From CAINVV01 sp963663005 (GTDB taxonomy: Bacteria > Bacteroidota > Bacteroidia > Bacteroidales > Prolixibacteraceae): a stretch of DNA of 64,000 nucleotides. This document shows, piece after piece, positions 39,345 to 49,376 of the stretch; within the stretch, counting starts at the first letter, position 1; each line of letters starts with the position of its first letter. The position numbers and the translations under genes were made by a program. Where the stretch lies: positions 248,001 to 312,000 of the forward strand of contig CAXXHH010000014.1 in assembly GCA_963663005.2 (NCBI GenBank), in the 5' to 3' direction. The notes under the pieces are model-generated. The model was not told the origin of the DNA. It saw only the letters and a list, made by a program, of their open reading frames with translations, and did not search any database.

Positions 39345-40337
39345 ATGGATAAAAAAGCAGATTTGGGGAAGATAATTGAACTACTATACCAAAAACGCCC
39401 CCTGGATAATAATGAATTGGCAGATATAGGAGAGTTTCTTCGCAGCCCAGGTAATCTTCAGGAACTTAACTCTTATCTGAATGAGATTCCTGAGGATACT
39501 CCTTCTGATATTAAACTGAAAATTGAATCTGTTTGGGTTGAGATCGAAAAACGGACAGAGCCGGTCTCTTTCTTTAAACAGCTCATTCCCATTGTCAGGA
39601 AATATGCTGCAATATGGCTCTTGCCTCTGTTTATTTATACATCTTGGGTGAGCTATCAATATTTTTCCACTCCGAAAGAATACTTAACACTGGCTACCAG
39701 CAGAGGAGAACAAACAAATGTCATTCTGCCCGATGGCAGTTCTGCTTGGTTAAATGTTGATACACGGATTACTTACAGCACTTCTTATGGAAAAAAGGAA
39801 AGAGAGCTGACCGTCAGTGGTGAAGCGTACTTTAAGGTTAAGAAAAATGAGGCAATACCTTTTATCGTTCATATCCGAAACATGGATGTAAAGGCTCTTG
39901 GGACCGCTTTTAATGTAAAGGGCTATGAGGATGATTTAATGGTTCAGACATCACTGGTTGAAGGGAAAGTGGATGTACAAATTAAAAATTTAAAAGGAGG
40001 TTCAGAAAAACGGATATTGAGTCCGGGGCAAACATTGGCTTTTAACAAAAATACAGATTCGGCTCAAATGAAGGTGTCGAATAAAGAAACGGTCAAAGCG
40101 TGGACAGATAAGCAACTGATATTTGAGAATACGCCATTTGATGAGGTCATCAAATGCACGGAGCGTTGGTTTAACGTGAAAATCATTTACGAACCCGCTC
40201 GATTTAAAAATGATTATCTGACGCTAAGACTGAAAAAGGGAGAATCAGTAGAACGCCTGTTCGAAATTATTGACGAAACCATTGGCATACAATACAAAGA
40301 AGATGCCGGTAATTTTTTATTAACTACAAAAAAATAA
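39345..40337 (+). CDS. FecR-family anti-sigma factor
   Basis: 330 residues. Cytoplasmic N-terminal sigma-binding region, one membrane span (about 84-108, around AAIWLLPLFIYTSW), then a FecR domain (about 118-210: LPDGSSAWLN, VSGEAYFKV, FNVKGY) and a C-terminal DUF4974/STN-like domain (about 255-325: FENTPFDEVIKCTERWFNV). It passes the signal from the outer-membrane SusC to the sigma factor encoded 150 bases upstream. Confidence 0.95.
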   Translation: MDKKADLGKIIELLYQKRPLDNNELADIGEFLRSPGNLQELNSYLNEIPEDTPSDIKLKIESVWVEIEKRTEPVSFFKQLIPIVRKYAAIWLLPLFIYTSWVSYQYFSTPKEYLTLATSRGEQTNVILPDGSSAWLNVDTRITYSTSYGKKERELTVSGEAYFKVKKNEAIPFIVHIRNMDVKALGTAFNVKGYEDDLMVQTSLVEGKVDVQIKNLKGGSEKRILSPGQTLAFNKNTDSAQMKVSNKETVKAWTDKQLIFENTPFDEVIKCTERWFNVKIIYEPARFKNDYLTLRLKKGESVERLFEIIDETIGIQYKEDAGNFLLTTKK

Positions 40338-40365
40338 TGCCTATGTAATATTTAAACCTAAAAAA

Positions 40366-40396
40366 GGGAACTACCAACTCACGATCGGCAGTTCCC
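40366..40396 (+). terminator. Hairpin between FecR and SusC genes
   Basis: GGGAACT (40366-40372) pairs with AGTTCCC (40390-40396) in the 105-base gap. It could be a partial terminator separating regulator and structural genes, or an attenuator. No long T-run follows. Confidence 0.4.
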
Positions 40397-40442
40397 CGTT
40401 GATTTTGCAATAAAAAAATGATTTTTTAAAACATTCAAATTT

Positions 40443-43400
40443 ATGAAAAAAGATGATTTACTCCAAAAAAGGGGCCGGGTATACAATGCCTTTTTGGAAA
40501 AAATTTGGAAAATTATGCGACTTACCGGATTTCTATTGCTGATATCATTTGTAGCGATATCAGCAGAATCATTTTCTCAGAACACCCGTTTTTCGTTTAA
40601 AATGGAAAACAACACATTAAACAACCTGTTTTTATATTTGGAACAGAATAGCGGCTATCGATTTGCATACAACAAATCAGATTTAGATGATACACAAAGA
40701 ATTTCATGTGAGTTTACAAACGAATCCATCGATCAAATCCTGAAAAAAATTCTGGATACCAATCGGTTGACGGTTTCAATTAAGAACGAATATATAATCA
40801 TTACAGGCAAGGATAATGCAACAAAAAATTCCATGCAGGGAGGTCAATCCTCAAAAGACATTTCAGGCAAGGTTACTGACACTACAGGCAACCCGTTACC
40901 TGGGGTCTCTGTAGCGATAAAAGGAACTACGACAGGTGTTATTACTGATATTGACGGGAAATATACTCTGATGAAAGTTTCGGAGAATGCAACTTTGATT
41001 TTCTCATTTGTTGGAATGAAAAAGCAAGAAGTTAAGTCAGATGGAAAAAATACGATAGATGTACTACTGGAAGAAGAGACGATTGGTATTGAAGAAGTAG
41101 TTGCAATTGGATATGGCATTGCGAAAAAATCGGACCTGACTGGCGCTATAACTCAAGTCAAAGCAGAAAAGATGAAGAATTATTCGCCTTCCAATGTAAG
41201 CGACTTACTTCGCACCAGTATTCCTGGACTAACTGCCGGTTATTCAAACACGGCAAAGGGGAACAGCTCTTTATTAATTCGTGGCGAAACAACACTTACC
41301 GCAGGTTCTTCTCCTCTTGTTGTATTGGATGGTGTAATTTACAATGGGGATCTCTCTGATATTAATCCTGATGATATCGACAGAATGGATATTATGAAGG
41401 ATGCAAGCTCTGCAGCCGTATACGGATCAAGGGCAACCAACGGTGTAATAACAATCACTACAAAAAAAGGAAATGGCGATAAGCCAACGATTAATGTTAG
41501 CAGCACATTTGGGATTGCTGCCGCGGCAAATCGCGTAAAACCATATAACGCAGCGGGCTTTATCAAGTGGAGATCCGACATGTTTAAATCTGTTTACAGT
41601 GCTACAGTTCCACAGGAACCATATAGCCCATTTGATGACCCGCGTACTATTAATCAACAATACCTTAATCAATGGCTCGCATACTATAGTACGAACGAGG
41701 CAAATATGGTTGATGCATGGCTGGCTGGCTTAAGGTTGACGGGAACGGAAATCGAAAACTATAAAGCTGGTAAAATCATCGATTGGGAAGATGCAATCTA
41801 CCATAACGGGATCAGAAAGGATCATAACATAAGTCTTTCCGGAAAAAAGAAAGACTTTACGTACTATTGGTCTTTGGGGTATTTGAAGAATGAAGCGTTG
41901 ACGATTGGCGATGAGTTTTCAACAATTCGGTCAAGGGTAAACCTTGAAGGACAGGCAGCCAAATTTTTAAAGGTTGGTTTAAATGCCCAGTTCTCCTTTC
42001 GTGACGAGAGTTCAGTTCCCGCAGATAATGCACAATATATGAACCTTACACCTTTTAGCACCTATTTTGCCGATGATGGCGTCACGCTGAGATTATATCC
42101 AAATGATGATATCCAGGCAACCCACCCTTTACTTAACCTGACTTACAGAGAACGGGAGATGCAGTACTATACGTTCTTCCCCAAGATTTATACGGTTCTT
42201 GATTTACCTTTTGGAATAACTTATACCACGAACCTGACTACCAGAATGGAGTTTTATCATAATTACACGCACGATTCATCCGAGCATCCACAATGGGGTC
42301 TGTACGGAGGTTCTGCTTCGCGCGAAAATTCACTGCGGAGGGAATGGCAAATTGACAACATCATCAACTGGAACCGGACCTTCCTTAATGTTCATAAAGT
42401 CGATATCACACTATTAGCCAATGCCGAAAAAAACAGGTTTAACTCAGACGGGATGGACAACCGCAGTTTTTCTCCGAATGATGTATTAGGTTATCATGAT
42501 ATGTCAACCGGCACCCTGCCGGTACTTTCAACCAATGACAATGTACAAACGGCAGATGCTTTGATGGCGCGTTTAAACTACGGATATAATAAAAAATATT
42601 TGCTGACTTTATCAATGCGACGAGACGGATCTTCATTATTTGGGTATTCAAATCCACGCGCAAACTTTCCATCTGCGGCTTTGGGATGGGTGGTAACTGA
42701 AGAAGACTTTTTAAAGTCAAAAGTTGGAAATTACTTAAAAATAAGGGCATCATGGGGTGTGAACGGAAACCGTGCGATTTCAAATTATGCCGCGTTGTCT
42801 AAAATTGCTTCGGGAAAATCTCTAAACGCCGATCAAAATGGAACTGTCATCGGCATTCCAACCCTCGTGATTAATACCATGGAAAATAAAAATCTCAAGT
42901 GGGAAAAGACGGAAGCAATAAATCTGGGAGCAGATTTTAATTTTTTTAATAACATCCTTTCGGGTTCGGTTGAAGTTTATAACATGACAACTACAGACGT
43001 TCTTGTAAATCGTCTATTACCAACCATTACTGGTTTTGACAGGGTATACGCAAATTTGGGCGAAGTAAAAAACAAGGGAATAGAACTTTCGTTGAATAGT
43101 CTGAATATAAAACATCCCAACTTTGAATGGCGGTCAAGCCTGATTTTTTCACTCAACAGAAATAAAATAGTTTCAATTACCGGTGAAAAGTTTGACGTGT
43201 TGGACAAAAATGGAAAGGTAATCGGTCAAAAAGAGCCCGACGACATTGCCAATAATTGGTTTATTGGACATGACAAGGATATTATTTGGGATTACAAAAT
43301 TCTTGGTACATGGAAAACCGGGGAAGAAAGCGAAGCTGCCAAATGGAACCAGGCACCGGGTGATTTCAGATTGCAAGATCTTAATAATGATGGATTATTA

Positions 43401-43883
43401 ACTGATGCAGACAAACAATTTCTTGGTTACACCAGCCCTCGCTTTTCGTGGACACTATCCAATAATTTCAACCTTTATAAAAATTTCGAAGCTTCCTTTG
43501 TCATCTACTCCCTTTGGGGACAAAAGTCTGCTTATAATTTAGCAAAACACGATAATCATATTGAAGACAGGCGTAATTCGTGGGATATTCCCTATTGGAC
43601 CCCCGAAAATCAAACAGACAAATACGCACGGTTAAGATCTGCCCCGGCCAACGGCGTTAGTTACTCAGCTTGGTTTGATCGTTCTTATGTCAGACTGGAA
43701 AATGTTGCCGTTGCCTACCGAATGCCAAAAAGATTGTTGAATAAGACATTTATCAGTGATATGAAAGTCTCTTTAAGTATTCGTAATGCAGGACTATGGG
43801 CTCCTGAATGGAAATTTGGTGATCCGGAAGATGGAACACGGGCGCAACGTATTTTTTCGCTTGGAATAAATCTTAATATCTAG
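40443..43883 (+). CDS. SusC-like TonB-dependent transducer with STN domain
   Basis: 1146 residues. After a long signal region (residues 1-45) there is an STN (secretin/TonB short N-terminal) domain at about 50-120 (LNNLFLYLEQNSGYRFAYNKSDL), a CarboxypepD_reg-like domain (about 138-222, GNPLPGVSVAIKGTTTGVITD), plug (VVAIGYG, DASSAAVYGSRATNGVITITTKKG-like) and barrel. The STN domain marks it as a transducer that contacts the FecR protein as well as a transporter. Imports oligosaccharides, presumably uronic-acid-containing, judging from the GH105 gene in the cluster. Confidence 0.95.
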   Translation: MKKDDLLQKRGRVYNAFLEKIWKIMRLTGFLLLISFVAISAESFSQNTRFSFKMENNTLNNLFLYLEQNSGYRFAYNKSDLDDTQRISCEFTNESIDQILKKILDTNRLTVSIKNEYIIITGKDNATKNSMQGGQSSKDISGKVTDTTGNPLPGVSVAIKGTTTGVITDIDGKYTLMKVSENATLIFSFVGMKKQEVKSDGKNTIDVLLEEETIGIEEVVAIGYGIAKKSDLTGAITQVKAEKMKNYSPSNVSDLLRTSIPGLTAGYSNTAKGNSSLLIRGETTLTAGSSPLVVLDGVIYNGDLSDINPDDIDRMDIMKDASSAAVYGSRATNGVITITTKKGNGDKPTINVSSTFGIAAAANRVKPYNAAGFIKWRSDMFKSVYSATVPQEPYSPFDDPRTINQQYLNQWLAYYSTNEANMVDAWLAGLRLTGTEIENYKAGKIIDWEDAIYHNGIRKDHNISLSGKKKDFTYYWSLGYLKNEALTIGDEFSTIRSRVNLEGQAAKFLKVGLNAQFSFRDESSVPADNAQYMNLTPFSTYFADDGVTLRLYPNDDIQATHPLLNLTYREREMQYYTFFPKIYTVLDLPFGITYTTNLTTRMEFYHNYTHDSSEHPQWGLYGGSASRENSLRREWQIDNIINWNRTFLNVHKVDITLLANAEKNRFNSDGMDNRSFSPNDVLGYHDMSTGTLPVLSTNDNVQTADALMARLNYGYNKKYLLTLSMRRDGSSLFGYSNPRANFPSAALGWVVTEEDFLKSKVGNYLKIRASWGVNGNRAISNYAALSKIASGKSLNADQNGTVIGIPTLVINTMENKNLKWEKTEAINLGADFNFFNNILSGSVEVYNMTTTDVLVNRLLPTITGFDRVYANLGEVKNKGIELSLNSLNIKHPNFEWRSSLIFSLNRNKIVSITGEKFDVLDKNGKVIGQKEPDDIANNWFIGHDKDIIWDYKILGTWKTGEESEAAKWNQAPGDFRLQDLNNDGLLTDADKQFLGYTSPRFSWTLSNNFNLYKNFEASFVIYSLWGQKSAYNLAKHDNHIEDRRNSWDIPYWTPENQTDKYARLRSAPANGVSYSAWFDRSYVRLENVAVAYRMPKRLLNKTFISDMKVSLSIRNAGLWAPEWKFGDPEDGTRAQRIFSLGINLNI

Positions 43884-43919
43884 AAATCAGCATTAGGATT
43901 AATTGTAAATACTGAAGTC

Positions 43920-45788
43920 ATGAATATAAATTTTAATAATATAAAAACAGTATTTGTCATATTGACAGCGCTGTTGCTTGGTTCCTGTAGTAAAAATTTT
44001 CTGGAGCCAGAGCCGTTATCATTCTATGCCCCCGAAAATGTATTGGTTGATCAAAAAGGATTGCAAGCCGTTTTGGACAATGCTTTGATTAAATTGAGGG
44101 ACGAATACTGTACAGATCAAGCACCTTTCCTGGTTAATTTGAAATACTCCGACCTGGCCGTCGACGGTTCTACAGATAAGGCAACGCCTTGGCAAGACTT
44201 GAACAAGCAGATGATTCCTGACGGGAAAAATAATGATAATGCATATACCAAAATAGGTTGGTATTGGGATGAATCATATCGGATTATCAAAGATTGTAAT
44301 ACCGTTATCACAAGGATCAATCAAGCCGAATTCAGCTCAGAAGCATCGAAAAAAGCCCTGTTGGGAGGTGCTTACTTTCTTCGGGCTTACCGATATTACG
44401 AAAAAACCTTGCAGTATGGCGATGTACCATTGGTCCTGGAAGAGCTTTCGACTCCAAAAGTAGATTTTTATTCTACGGCAAAAGAGTCAATCTGGCTAAA
44501 AATGATTAAAGATCTTGAGTTTGCTGCACAAAATGTTCCTGAGGCCAATCTTGTAAATCGAGGCCAAGTTACCAAAGCAGCATGTAAACATTTACTTGCA
44601 AAATACTATTTGCTGGAAGGTAGGTTTGATGATGCAATCAAAATTACTTCTGAAATCATTGATGGAGGAATTCACAAGCTGAATACACAACGATTTGGAA
44701 TTGATAAGAGTGTCACCACTAAAGATGTTGTCTGGGATATGTTCCGAATTGAAAACAAAAGTATAGCAGGAAATACAGAAGGCTTGTTGTTGACAATCGA
44801 CAGATATGGCATTGACGGTAATTCAACAGGCACGAAATCGATGTATAACATGGCTCCTTACTACGGACTGACCGGAATTATTAAAACGCCAAATGGCGCA
44901 AACGGAATGTCAGACAAAGCAGGCCTTGAAATTGGGTTAGTAGAAAAATATGGCCGGGGAATTGCCCGTACTCGTCCAACTTACTATGCACAAAAAGGTG
45001 TTTGGCGAATGGGTGGTACGGTCGATAATAGCGATTACCGCCATCGAAAAGATAATGGAAACTGGGTCACAATGGAAAATCTTGTGTACAATAATCCTGC
45101 ATTAAAAACGAGTAACAACCCTTGGTATGGCAAAGCTCTTCAACTTCGAAGTGACAAAGGTGCATTATTATGCCTTGACACTATTAGATCGTGGTTTGAA
45201 TGGCCTCATTACAAAGCCTGGGTTCAGGATCCGGATCAGGTGCAACCCAAGGGTGGACCTGGCGATTGGTATATATTTAGGTTAGCCGAGACCTACTTAC
45301 TTCGGGCAGAAGCGTATGCCTGGAAAGGCGAATGGCAAAAGGCAGCTAATGATATCAATGTAATCAGACAGAGAGCCAACGCTCAAATATTGTACACTGC
45401 AAGCGACATCCAGACTAAGAAAATCGGGGCAATTCTGGATGAAAGAACCCGGGAATTGTATTATGAAGAATTGCGGAAAGTTGAATTAACCCGAATAGCA
45501 ATAATTTACGCCAAAACAGGAATTCAATGCTATAACGGAAAAACATACACAGTGGATCGGATAAGCGAAGATAATTTTTGGTTCGACAGAGTTATTGAAG
45601 TCAGCGATTTCTATAACAAAGGGGTAAAAACTCCTTATGGAAATTCATTCACCTGTTCTCCCTTTCATATCTTTTGGCCAATACCTTCTACCGCCATTAA
45701 TTCAAATACCGGAGGAATTATTAACCAAAACAAGGGCTATGCGGGCGTTGAAAAAAATGTCGCTCCTTTAGTGTATTCGGGAGAATAA
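43920..45788 (+). CDS. SusD-like nutrient-binding lipoprotein
   Basis: 622 residues, lipobox LLGSC. RagB/SusD pattern: FLRAYRYYEKTLQYGDVPLV near residue 160, the LAETYLLRAEAYAWKGEW helix, INVIRQRANA and ILDERTRELYYEELRKVELTR near the end, and a PIPSTAINSNTGG C-terminal motif. Starts 36 bases after SusC. A clear terminator follows. Confidence 0.95.
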   Translation: MNINFNNIKTVFVILTALLLGSCSKNFLEPEPLSFYAPENVLVDQKGLQAVLDNALIKLRDEYCTDQAPFLVNLKYSDLAVDGSTDKATPWQDLNKQMIPDGKNNDNAYTKIGWYWDESYRIIKDCNTVITRINQAEFSSEASKKALLGGAYFLRAYRYYEKTLQYGDVPLVLEELSTPKVDFYSTAKESIWLKMIKDLEFAAQNVPEANLVNRGQVTKAACKHLLAKYYLLEGRFDDAIKITSEIIDGGIHKLNTQRFGIDKSVTTKDVVWDMFRIENKSIAGNTEGLLLTIDRYGIDGNSTGTKSMYNMAPYYGLTGIIKTPNGANGMSDKAGLEIGLVEKYGRGIARTRPTYYAQKGVWRMGGTVDNSDYRHRKDNGNWVTMENLVYNNPALKTSNNPWYGKALQLRSDKGALLCLDTIRSWFEWPHYKAWVQDPDQVQPKGGPGDWYIFRLAETYLLRAEAYAWKGEWQKAANDINVIRQRANAQILYTASDIQTKKIGAILDERTRELYYEELRKVELTRIAIIYAKTGIQCYNGKTYTVDRISEDNFWFDRVIEVSDFYNKGVKTPYGNSFTCSPFHIFWPIPSTAINSNTGGIINQNKGYAGVEKNVAPLVYSGE

Positions 45789-45807
45789 TTTTCAGAATTT
45801 TTAAATA

Positions 45808-45840
45808 TTTTCAGCACGGCATTAATTGCTGTGCTGAAAA
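45808..45840 (+). terminator. Terminator after the SusCD pair
   Basis: TTTTCAGCAC (45808-45817) pairs with GTGCTGAAAA (45831-45840). Three more pairs (GGC with GCT, one G-U) extend the stem to 13 bp around a 7-base loop. The two enzyme genes downstream may therefore need readthrough or their own promoter. Confidence 0.8.
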
Positions 45841-45957
45841 TTACCTTATTCCGGGCAATTCCTTCAAATTCAGGACAACTCTAATTCTGCATAAGAAGTC
45901 AATGCCAGAACCTAAACAAATTTCACTTTAGAAAAATGAACTGTAAAATATATTGAT

Positions 45958-47568
45958 ATGAGACTCTCTTCATCGATACTATTGAGCTCAATAGGTGGTG
46001 GATTGTTGCTCTGCTCCAGTAACATAAATGCAAAGGCGGAAAAACATAGACCTAATATTCTGTTTGCAATTAGCGACGACCAGTCATATGCACACACCAG
46101 TTTTGCCGGATCAAAGTTTTTAAAAACACCAGCCTTTGATCGAATCGCCCGCGAGGGCGTTTACTTTAGCAACTGTATTGCCGGTTCGCCGGGATGTGCT
46201 CCTTCCCGAAGTACAATTGCAACTGGTCGTTACCATTGGCAAAATGAACAGTCGGGGCAACATGCGTCATCATGGATGAAAAAATACGTTCCATTTATTG
46301 ACTTACTGGATGCCAACGGTTATGTGACAGGGCGTACGGGAAAAGGTGTATCTCCATTTCAGTATGCCCGCAATGGAAAGGATTCTCTTTGGCGAGCAAC
46401 AGATGCGGGCGGAATCGAGCATAGCAATATCAAATACTTAAAGAACAACCCGTCCGACGAACGCACTGGCGGAGGAATCGGACCGGATAATTATTTCGAA
46501 AATTTTAAATATTTCATAAAGAACGTCCGGGGCGATAAACCGTTTTTCTTTTGGTATGGAGCAAACGAGCCACATCGGGATTACGAGAAAGATTCATGGA
46601 AAAGAAATGGAAAGAATCCAAACTCGGTAGAAGTTCCGGGCTTTTTCCCCGACAATGAGGTCATTCGGGGCGATTTGCTGGATTATGCTGTGGAAATTGA
46701 ATGGTTTGATTTGCATCTTAAACGCATGTTAATTTATCTTGAAGAAATCGGAGAATTGGAAAATACCATCATAATTGTTACTGCTGATAACGGAATGCCA
46801 TTCCCGAGAGCTAAAGCCAATGGGTATGATTATGGTATTCATGTTCCTTTTGCCATGCGCTTTCCAAAAGATTTTCCAGGCGGACGCGTGGTCGATGATC
46901 CTGTAAGTTTTGCCGACCTCGCACCTACTATTCTTGAGCTCACTGGTACAAAAACAGATGGAATGCTTCCAATGTCGGGGAAAAGCATTTTGAATACTCT
47001 GAAATCGAAAAAACAAGGTATTGTCGATAAGTCTAAGAAATATGTATTGTCTGGTCGCGAACGTCATTCCTCTGCACGCTATCAGAATATGGGGTATCCC
47101 CAACGAATGATTCGAAGTGAGGAATTTCTCCTTATCTGGAATGTCAGGCCTGAACGTTGGCCGGCAGGAGCGCCACAGGCACTGGATGCCGCCGGAGCAT
47201 TGTTGCCAATGTACGGGATCGACAAAAGTGGCAAGCATCATTCTGAATGGGCTTTCACAGATATCGATTCGTCTCCTACCAAATCGTTCATCGTTGAGAA
47301 TTGGAATCAGAAAGCAATTAGACCATTTTTCGACTGGGCTGTAGCAAAACGGCACGAATACGAGCTCTTCGATGTAAAAAATGATCCGTTTTGCCTTAAA
47401 GACCTTTCAGGAAATAAGGCATTTTCGGGCGTTGAGGCAGAGATGAAAAGTGCGTTAACGGAAGAATTGAAACGGACACAGGATCCAAGGGTGGCAGGTC
47501 CTGATAAAGAAGTATTCGATTCTTACATGCGGTACAGTCCAATCCGGAAATTTCCAAAAACAGAATAA
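45958..47568 (+). CDS. Formylglycine-dependent sulfatase (S1 family), exported
   Basis: 536 residues with a signal peptide (cleavage near NAKA). Type I sulfatase core: ISDDQSYAH metal site, Cys80 in GCAPSRSTIATGRY (C-x-P-S-R for formylglycine), TADNGMPFPRAK and the GIHVPFAMRFP segment. It removes sulfate esters in the periplasm. Not close to the sulfatase at 11110-12717: the loops differ (no LGEHG motif), so a different subfamily. Paired with GH105 downstream, it fits a sulfated uronic-acid polymer such as ulvan-like or other algal glycans; this is inferred. Confidence 0.93.
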   Translation: MRLSSSILLSSIGGGLLLCSSNINAKAEKHRPNILFAISDDQSYAHTSFAGSKFLKTPAFDRIAREGVYFSNCIAGSPGCAPSRSTIATGRYHWQNEQSGQHASSWMKKYVPFIDLLDANGYVTGRTGKGVSPFQYARNGKDSLWRATDAGGIEHSNIKYLKNNPSDERTGGGIGPDNYFENFKYFIKNVRGDKPFFFWYGANEPHRDYEKDSWKRNGKNPNSVEVPGFFPDNEVIRGDLLDYAVEIEWFDLHLKRMLIYLEEIGELENTIIIVTADNGMPFPRAKANGYDYGIHVPFAMRFPKDFPGGRVVDDPVSFADLAPTILELTGTKTDGMLPMSGKSILNTLKSKKQGIVDKSKKYVLSGRERHSSARYQNMGYPQRMIRSEEFLLIWNVRPERWPAGAPQALDAAGALLPMYGIDKSGKHHSEWAFTDIDSSPTKSFIVENWNQKAIRPFFDWAVAKRHEYELFDVKNDPFCLKDLSGNKAFSGVEAEMKSALTEELKRTQDPRVAGPDKEVFDSYMRYSPIRKFPKTE

Positions 47569-47693
47569 ATATATTAATTTGATTATCAGAATTTTAATTT
47601 TTAGGAAAAATAAAAGAACTGGTTCTGCCGCTTCAGAAGAATGGCGCCCCCACTTTTCAAGTTTCTCATATAAATTAAACAATAAAAAATCCC

Positions 47694-48800
47694 ATGACTA
47701 AAAAAAGTCTGTTTCTATTCCTCATTATCCCATTTCAGGTCATTTTTGCCCAGAAAAACATACTGTCAGATTTTCCGAAAGGCTATAAGCCTGAAGAAAT
47801 TGGGAAACGTCTGGCATATCATATGGTTGACGACAAACATGCACTTTACGCCGAAAGGTATATTCACTATGCCGAAGTGTGTACCTGGACCGGAGCGCTT
47901 GATTATGCCATTCAGGTGAAAGATCAGAAACTGATTAAACTTTTACAGAACAAGTTTGAGTCCTTTTTTACCACGGAGAAGGCTTTGCTGCCACCGATGA
48001 ACCATGTTGATTATAATATGTTTGGGGGATTAGCCTTTAAGCTATATCAAATTACAAATGATAAACGATATCTGGATATGGGAATAGCATATGCTGACAG
48101 CCAGTGGGAAGTTCCGGCAAATGCGAAACCTGAGGAGAAGGCATGGGCCCAAAAAGGATATTCCTGGCAGACCCGATTATGGATTGACGACATGTACATG
48201 ATTACTTCAGTACAGGCAGAGGCTTATAAAGTAACCGGTGTCTCCAAATATATCGACCGGGCAGCAAAGGAGATGGTGCTTTATTTAAATGAGATACAGC
48301 GTCCGAATGGACTCTTCTACCATGCTCCTGATGTACCTTATTACTGGGCACGCGGAAATGGATGGATGGCTGTTGGAATGTCAAATTTGCTTACCTACCT
48401 TCCCAAAGATCATAAGGATCGTCCAACTATCATGAAGGGCTATCTTACTATGATGGAAAGTCTGAAAAAATATCAGGCTCCAACTGGCATGTGGAACCAA
48501 TTAATTGACCAATCAGATTGCTGGCCAGAAACATCCGGATCGGCAATGTTTGCCTATGCATTTATAATAGGAGTTAAACAGGGGTGGCTCGACACCAGAG
48601 AATACGCTCCTGCTGCCAAAAAAGCATGGATGGCCATGGTTTCGTATATTGATGAACGTAACAATGTTACAGAAGTTTGCATCGGCACAGGAAAGAAGAA
48701 TGATAAACAGTACTATTATGACCGTCCGCGCATGGCTGGAGACTTTCATGGCCAGGCGCCATACCTGTGGTGTGTAGTGGCTCTTTTAAAGAGACAGTAA
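47694..48800 (+). CDS. GH105 unsaturated uronyl (rhamnogalacturonyl-type) hydrolase
   Basis: 368 residues with signal peptide (cleavage near IFAQ). (alpha/alpha)6-barrel motifs of GH105: RLWIDDMYMIT, YHAPDVPYYWARGNGWMAVGM, SGSAMFAYAFIIG and AGDFHGQAPYLW; the Asp in WIDDM is the expected catalytic residue. Removes the 4,5-unsaturated uronic acid left by polysaccharide lyases from pectin, ulvan or similar polymers. Periplasmic. No lyase gene is visible in the window, so the lyase is presumably encoded elsewhere. Confidence 0.93.
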   Translation: MTKKSLFLFLIIPFQVIFAQKNILSDFPKGYKPEEIGKRLAYHMVDDKHALYAERYIHYAEVCTWTGALDYAIQVKDQKLIKLLQNKFESFFTTEKALLPPMNHVDYNMFGGLAFKLYQITNDKRYLDMGIAYADSQWEVPANAKPEEKAWAQKGYSWQTRLWIDDMYMITSVQAEAYKVTGVSKYIDRAAKEMVLYLNEIQRPNGLFYHAPDVPYYWARGNGWMAVGMSNLLTYLPKDHKDRPTIMKGYLTMMESLKKYQAPTGMWNQLIDQSDCWPETSGSAMFAYAFIIGVKQGWLDTREYAPAAKKAWMAMVSYIDERNNVTEVCIGTGKKNDKQYYYDRPRMAGDFHGQAPYLWCVVALLKRQ

Positions 48801-48894
48801 GCTGTACCACTAAGCATTCACATAAATAATCATACGTAAAAAAATCGCTTTCTTTTATTTTCCAGGTAGTTATAATCTAGTTATTAGCATATCA

Positions 48895-49180
48895 GAATGT
48901 GGAGACTGCTGGACACCTTTGCTGAAGGAATAAAACATTGCGGCACTAAACTGGGGATTGGTATCTGGAAAGGCGAATACCAAATATGCCTCGGATGAGA
49001 CAACTCCCGACGGATCGGAACCGAAGCTTTGACTTTATGAGATTTCCCACCCGGATGGAAAACCGTAAAAACGGTAAGAAGTAGAGCTGATCCAAGGTCT
49101 CACCAAACGAGATTCTGGCAAGAAAAAAGGAGTCAAGAGATTTTACCTTCCTAACTCCTTTTTTCTTAGTGGTAATGAGC
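48895..49180 (+). pseudogene. Decayed coding remnant (unidentified)
   Basis: From 48970 one frame reads KANTKYASDETTPDGSEPKL, stop, LYEISHPDGKP, stop, KR, stop, EVELIQGLTKRDSGKKKGVK. The bias for charged and polar residues and the single-codon interruptions suggest an old gene end with point-mutated stops. The bases just upstream (48895-48969) read as coding-like in another frame. Family not identified. A hairpin terminator lies at its end, and an IS insertion follows. Confidence 0.4.
49121..49166 (+). terminator. 13-bp stem terminator
   Basis: AGAAAAAAGGAGT (49121-49133) and ACTCCTTTTTTCT (49154-49166) pair perfectly, loop of 20 bases, with the T-run inside the 3' arm. It lies next to the left inverted repeat of the larger IS. 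Confidence 0.7.
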
Positions 49181-49376
49181 TCAAAAATGGTTGGTGAGTT
49201 TTAGAAAAATTTATTATAATTTATTGGCGTAAATCTGAAAAGGACACAGGCTCTGCTGAGGAGCAACCTGCCAGCGATAAGATTTACCACGAAGAATGAA
49301 GCCTTGACTAACGATCAAGGCTTTTTTCATTCTTTGTCTCGTCCTGAAAAAAGTTGACTAATTAAAAGTCAACAGT

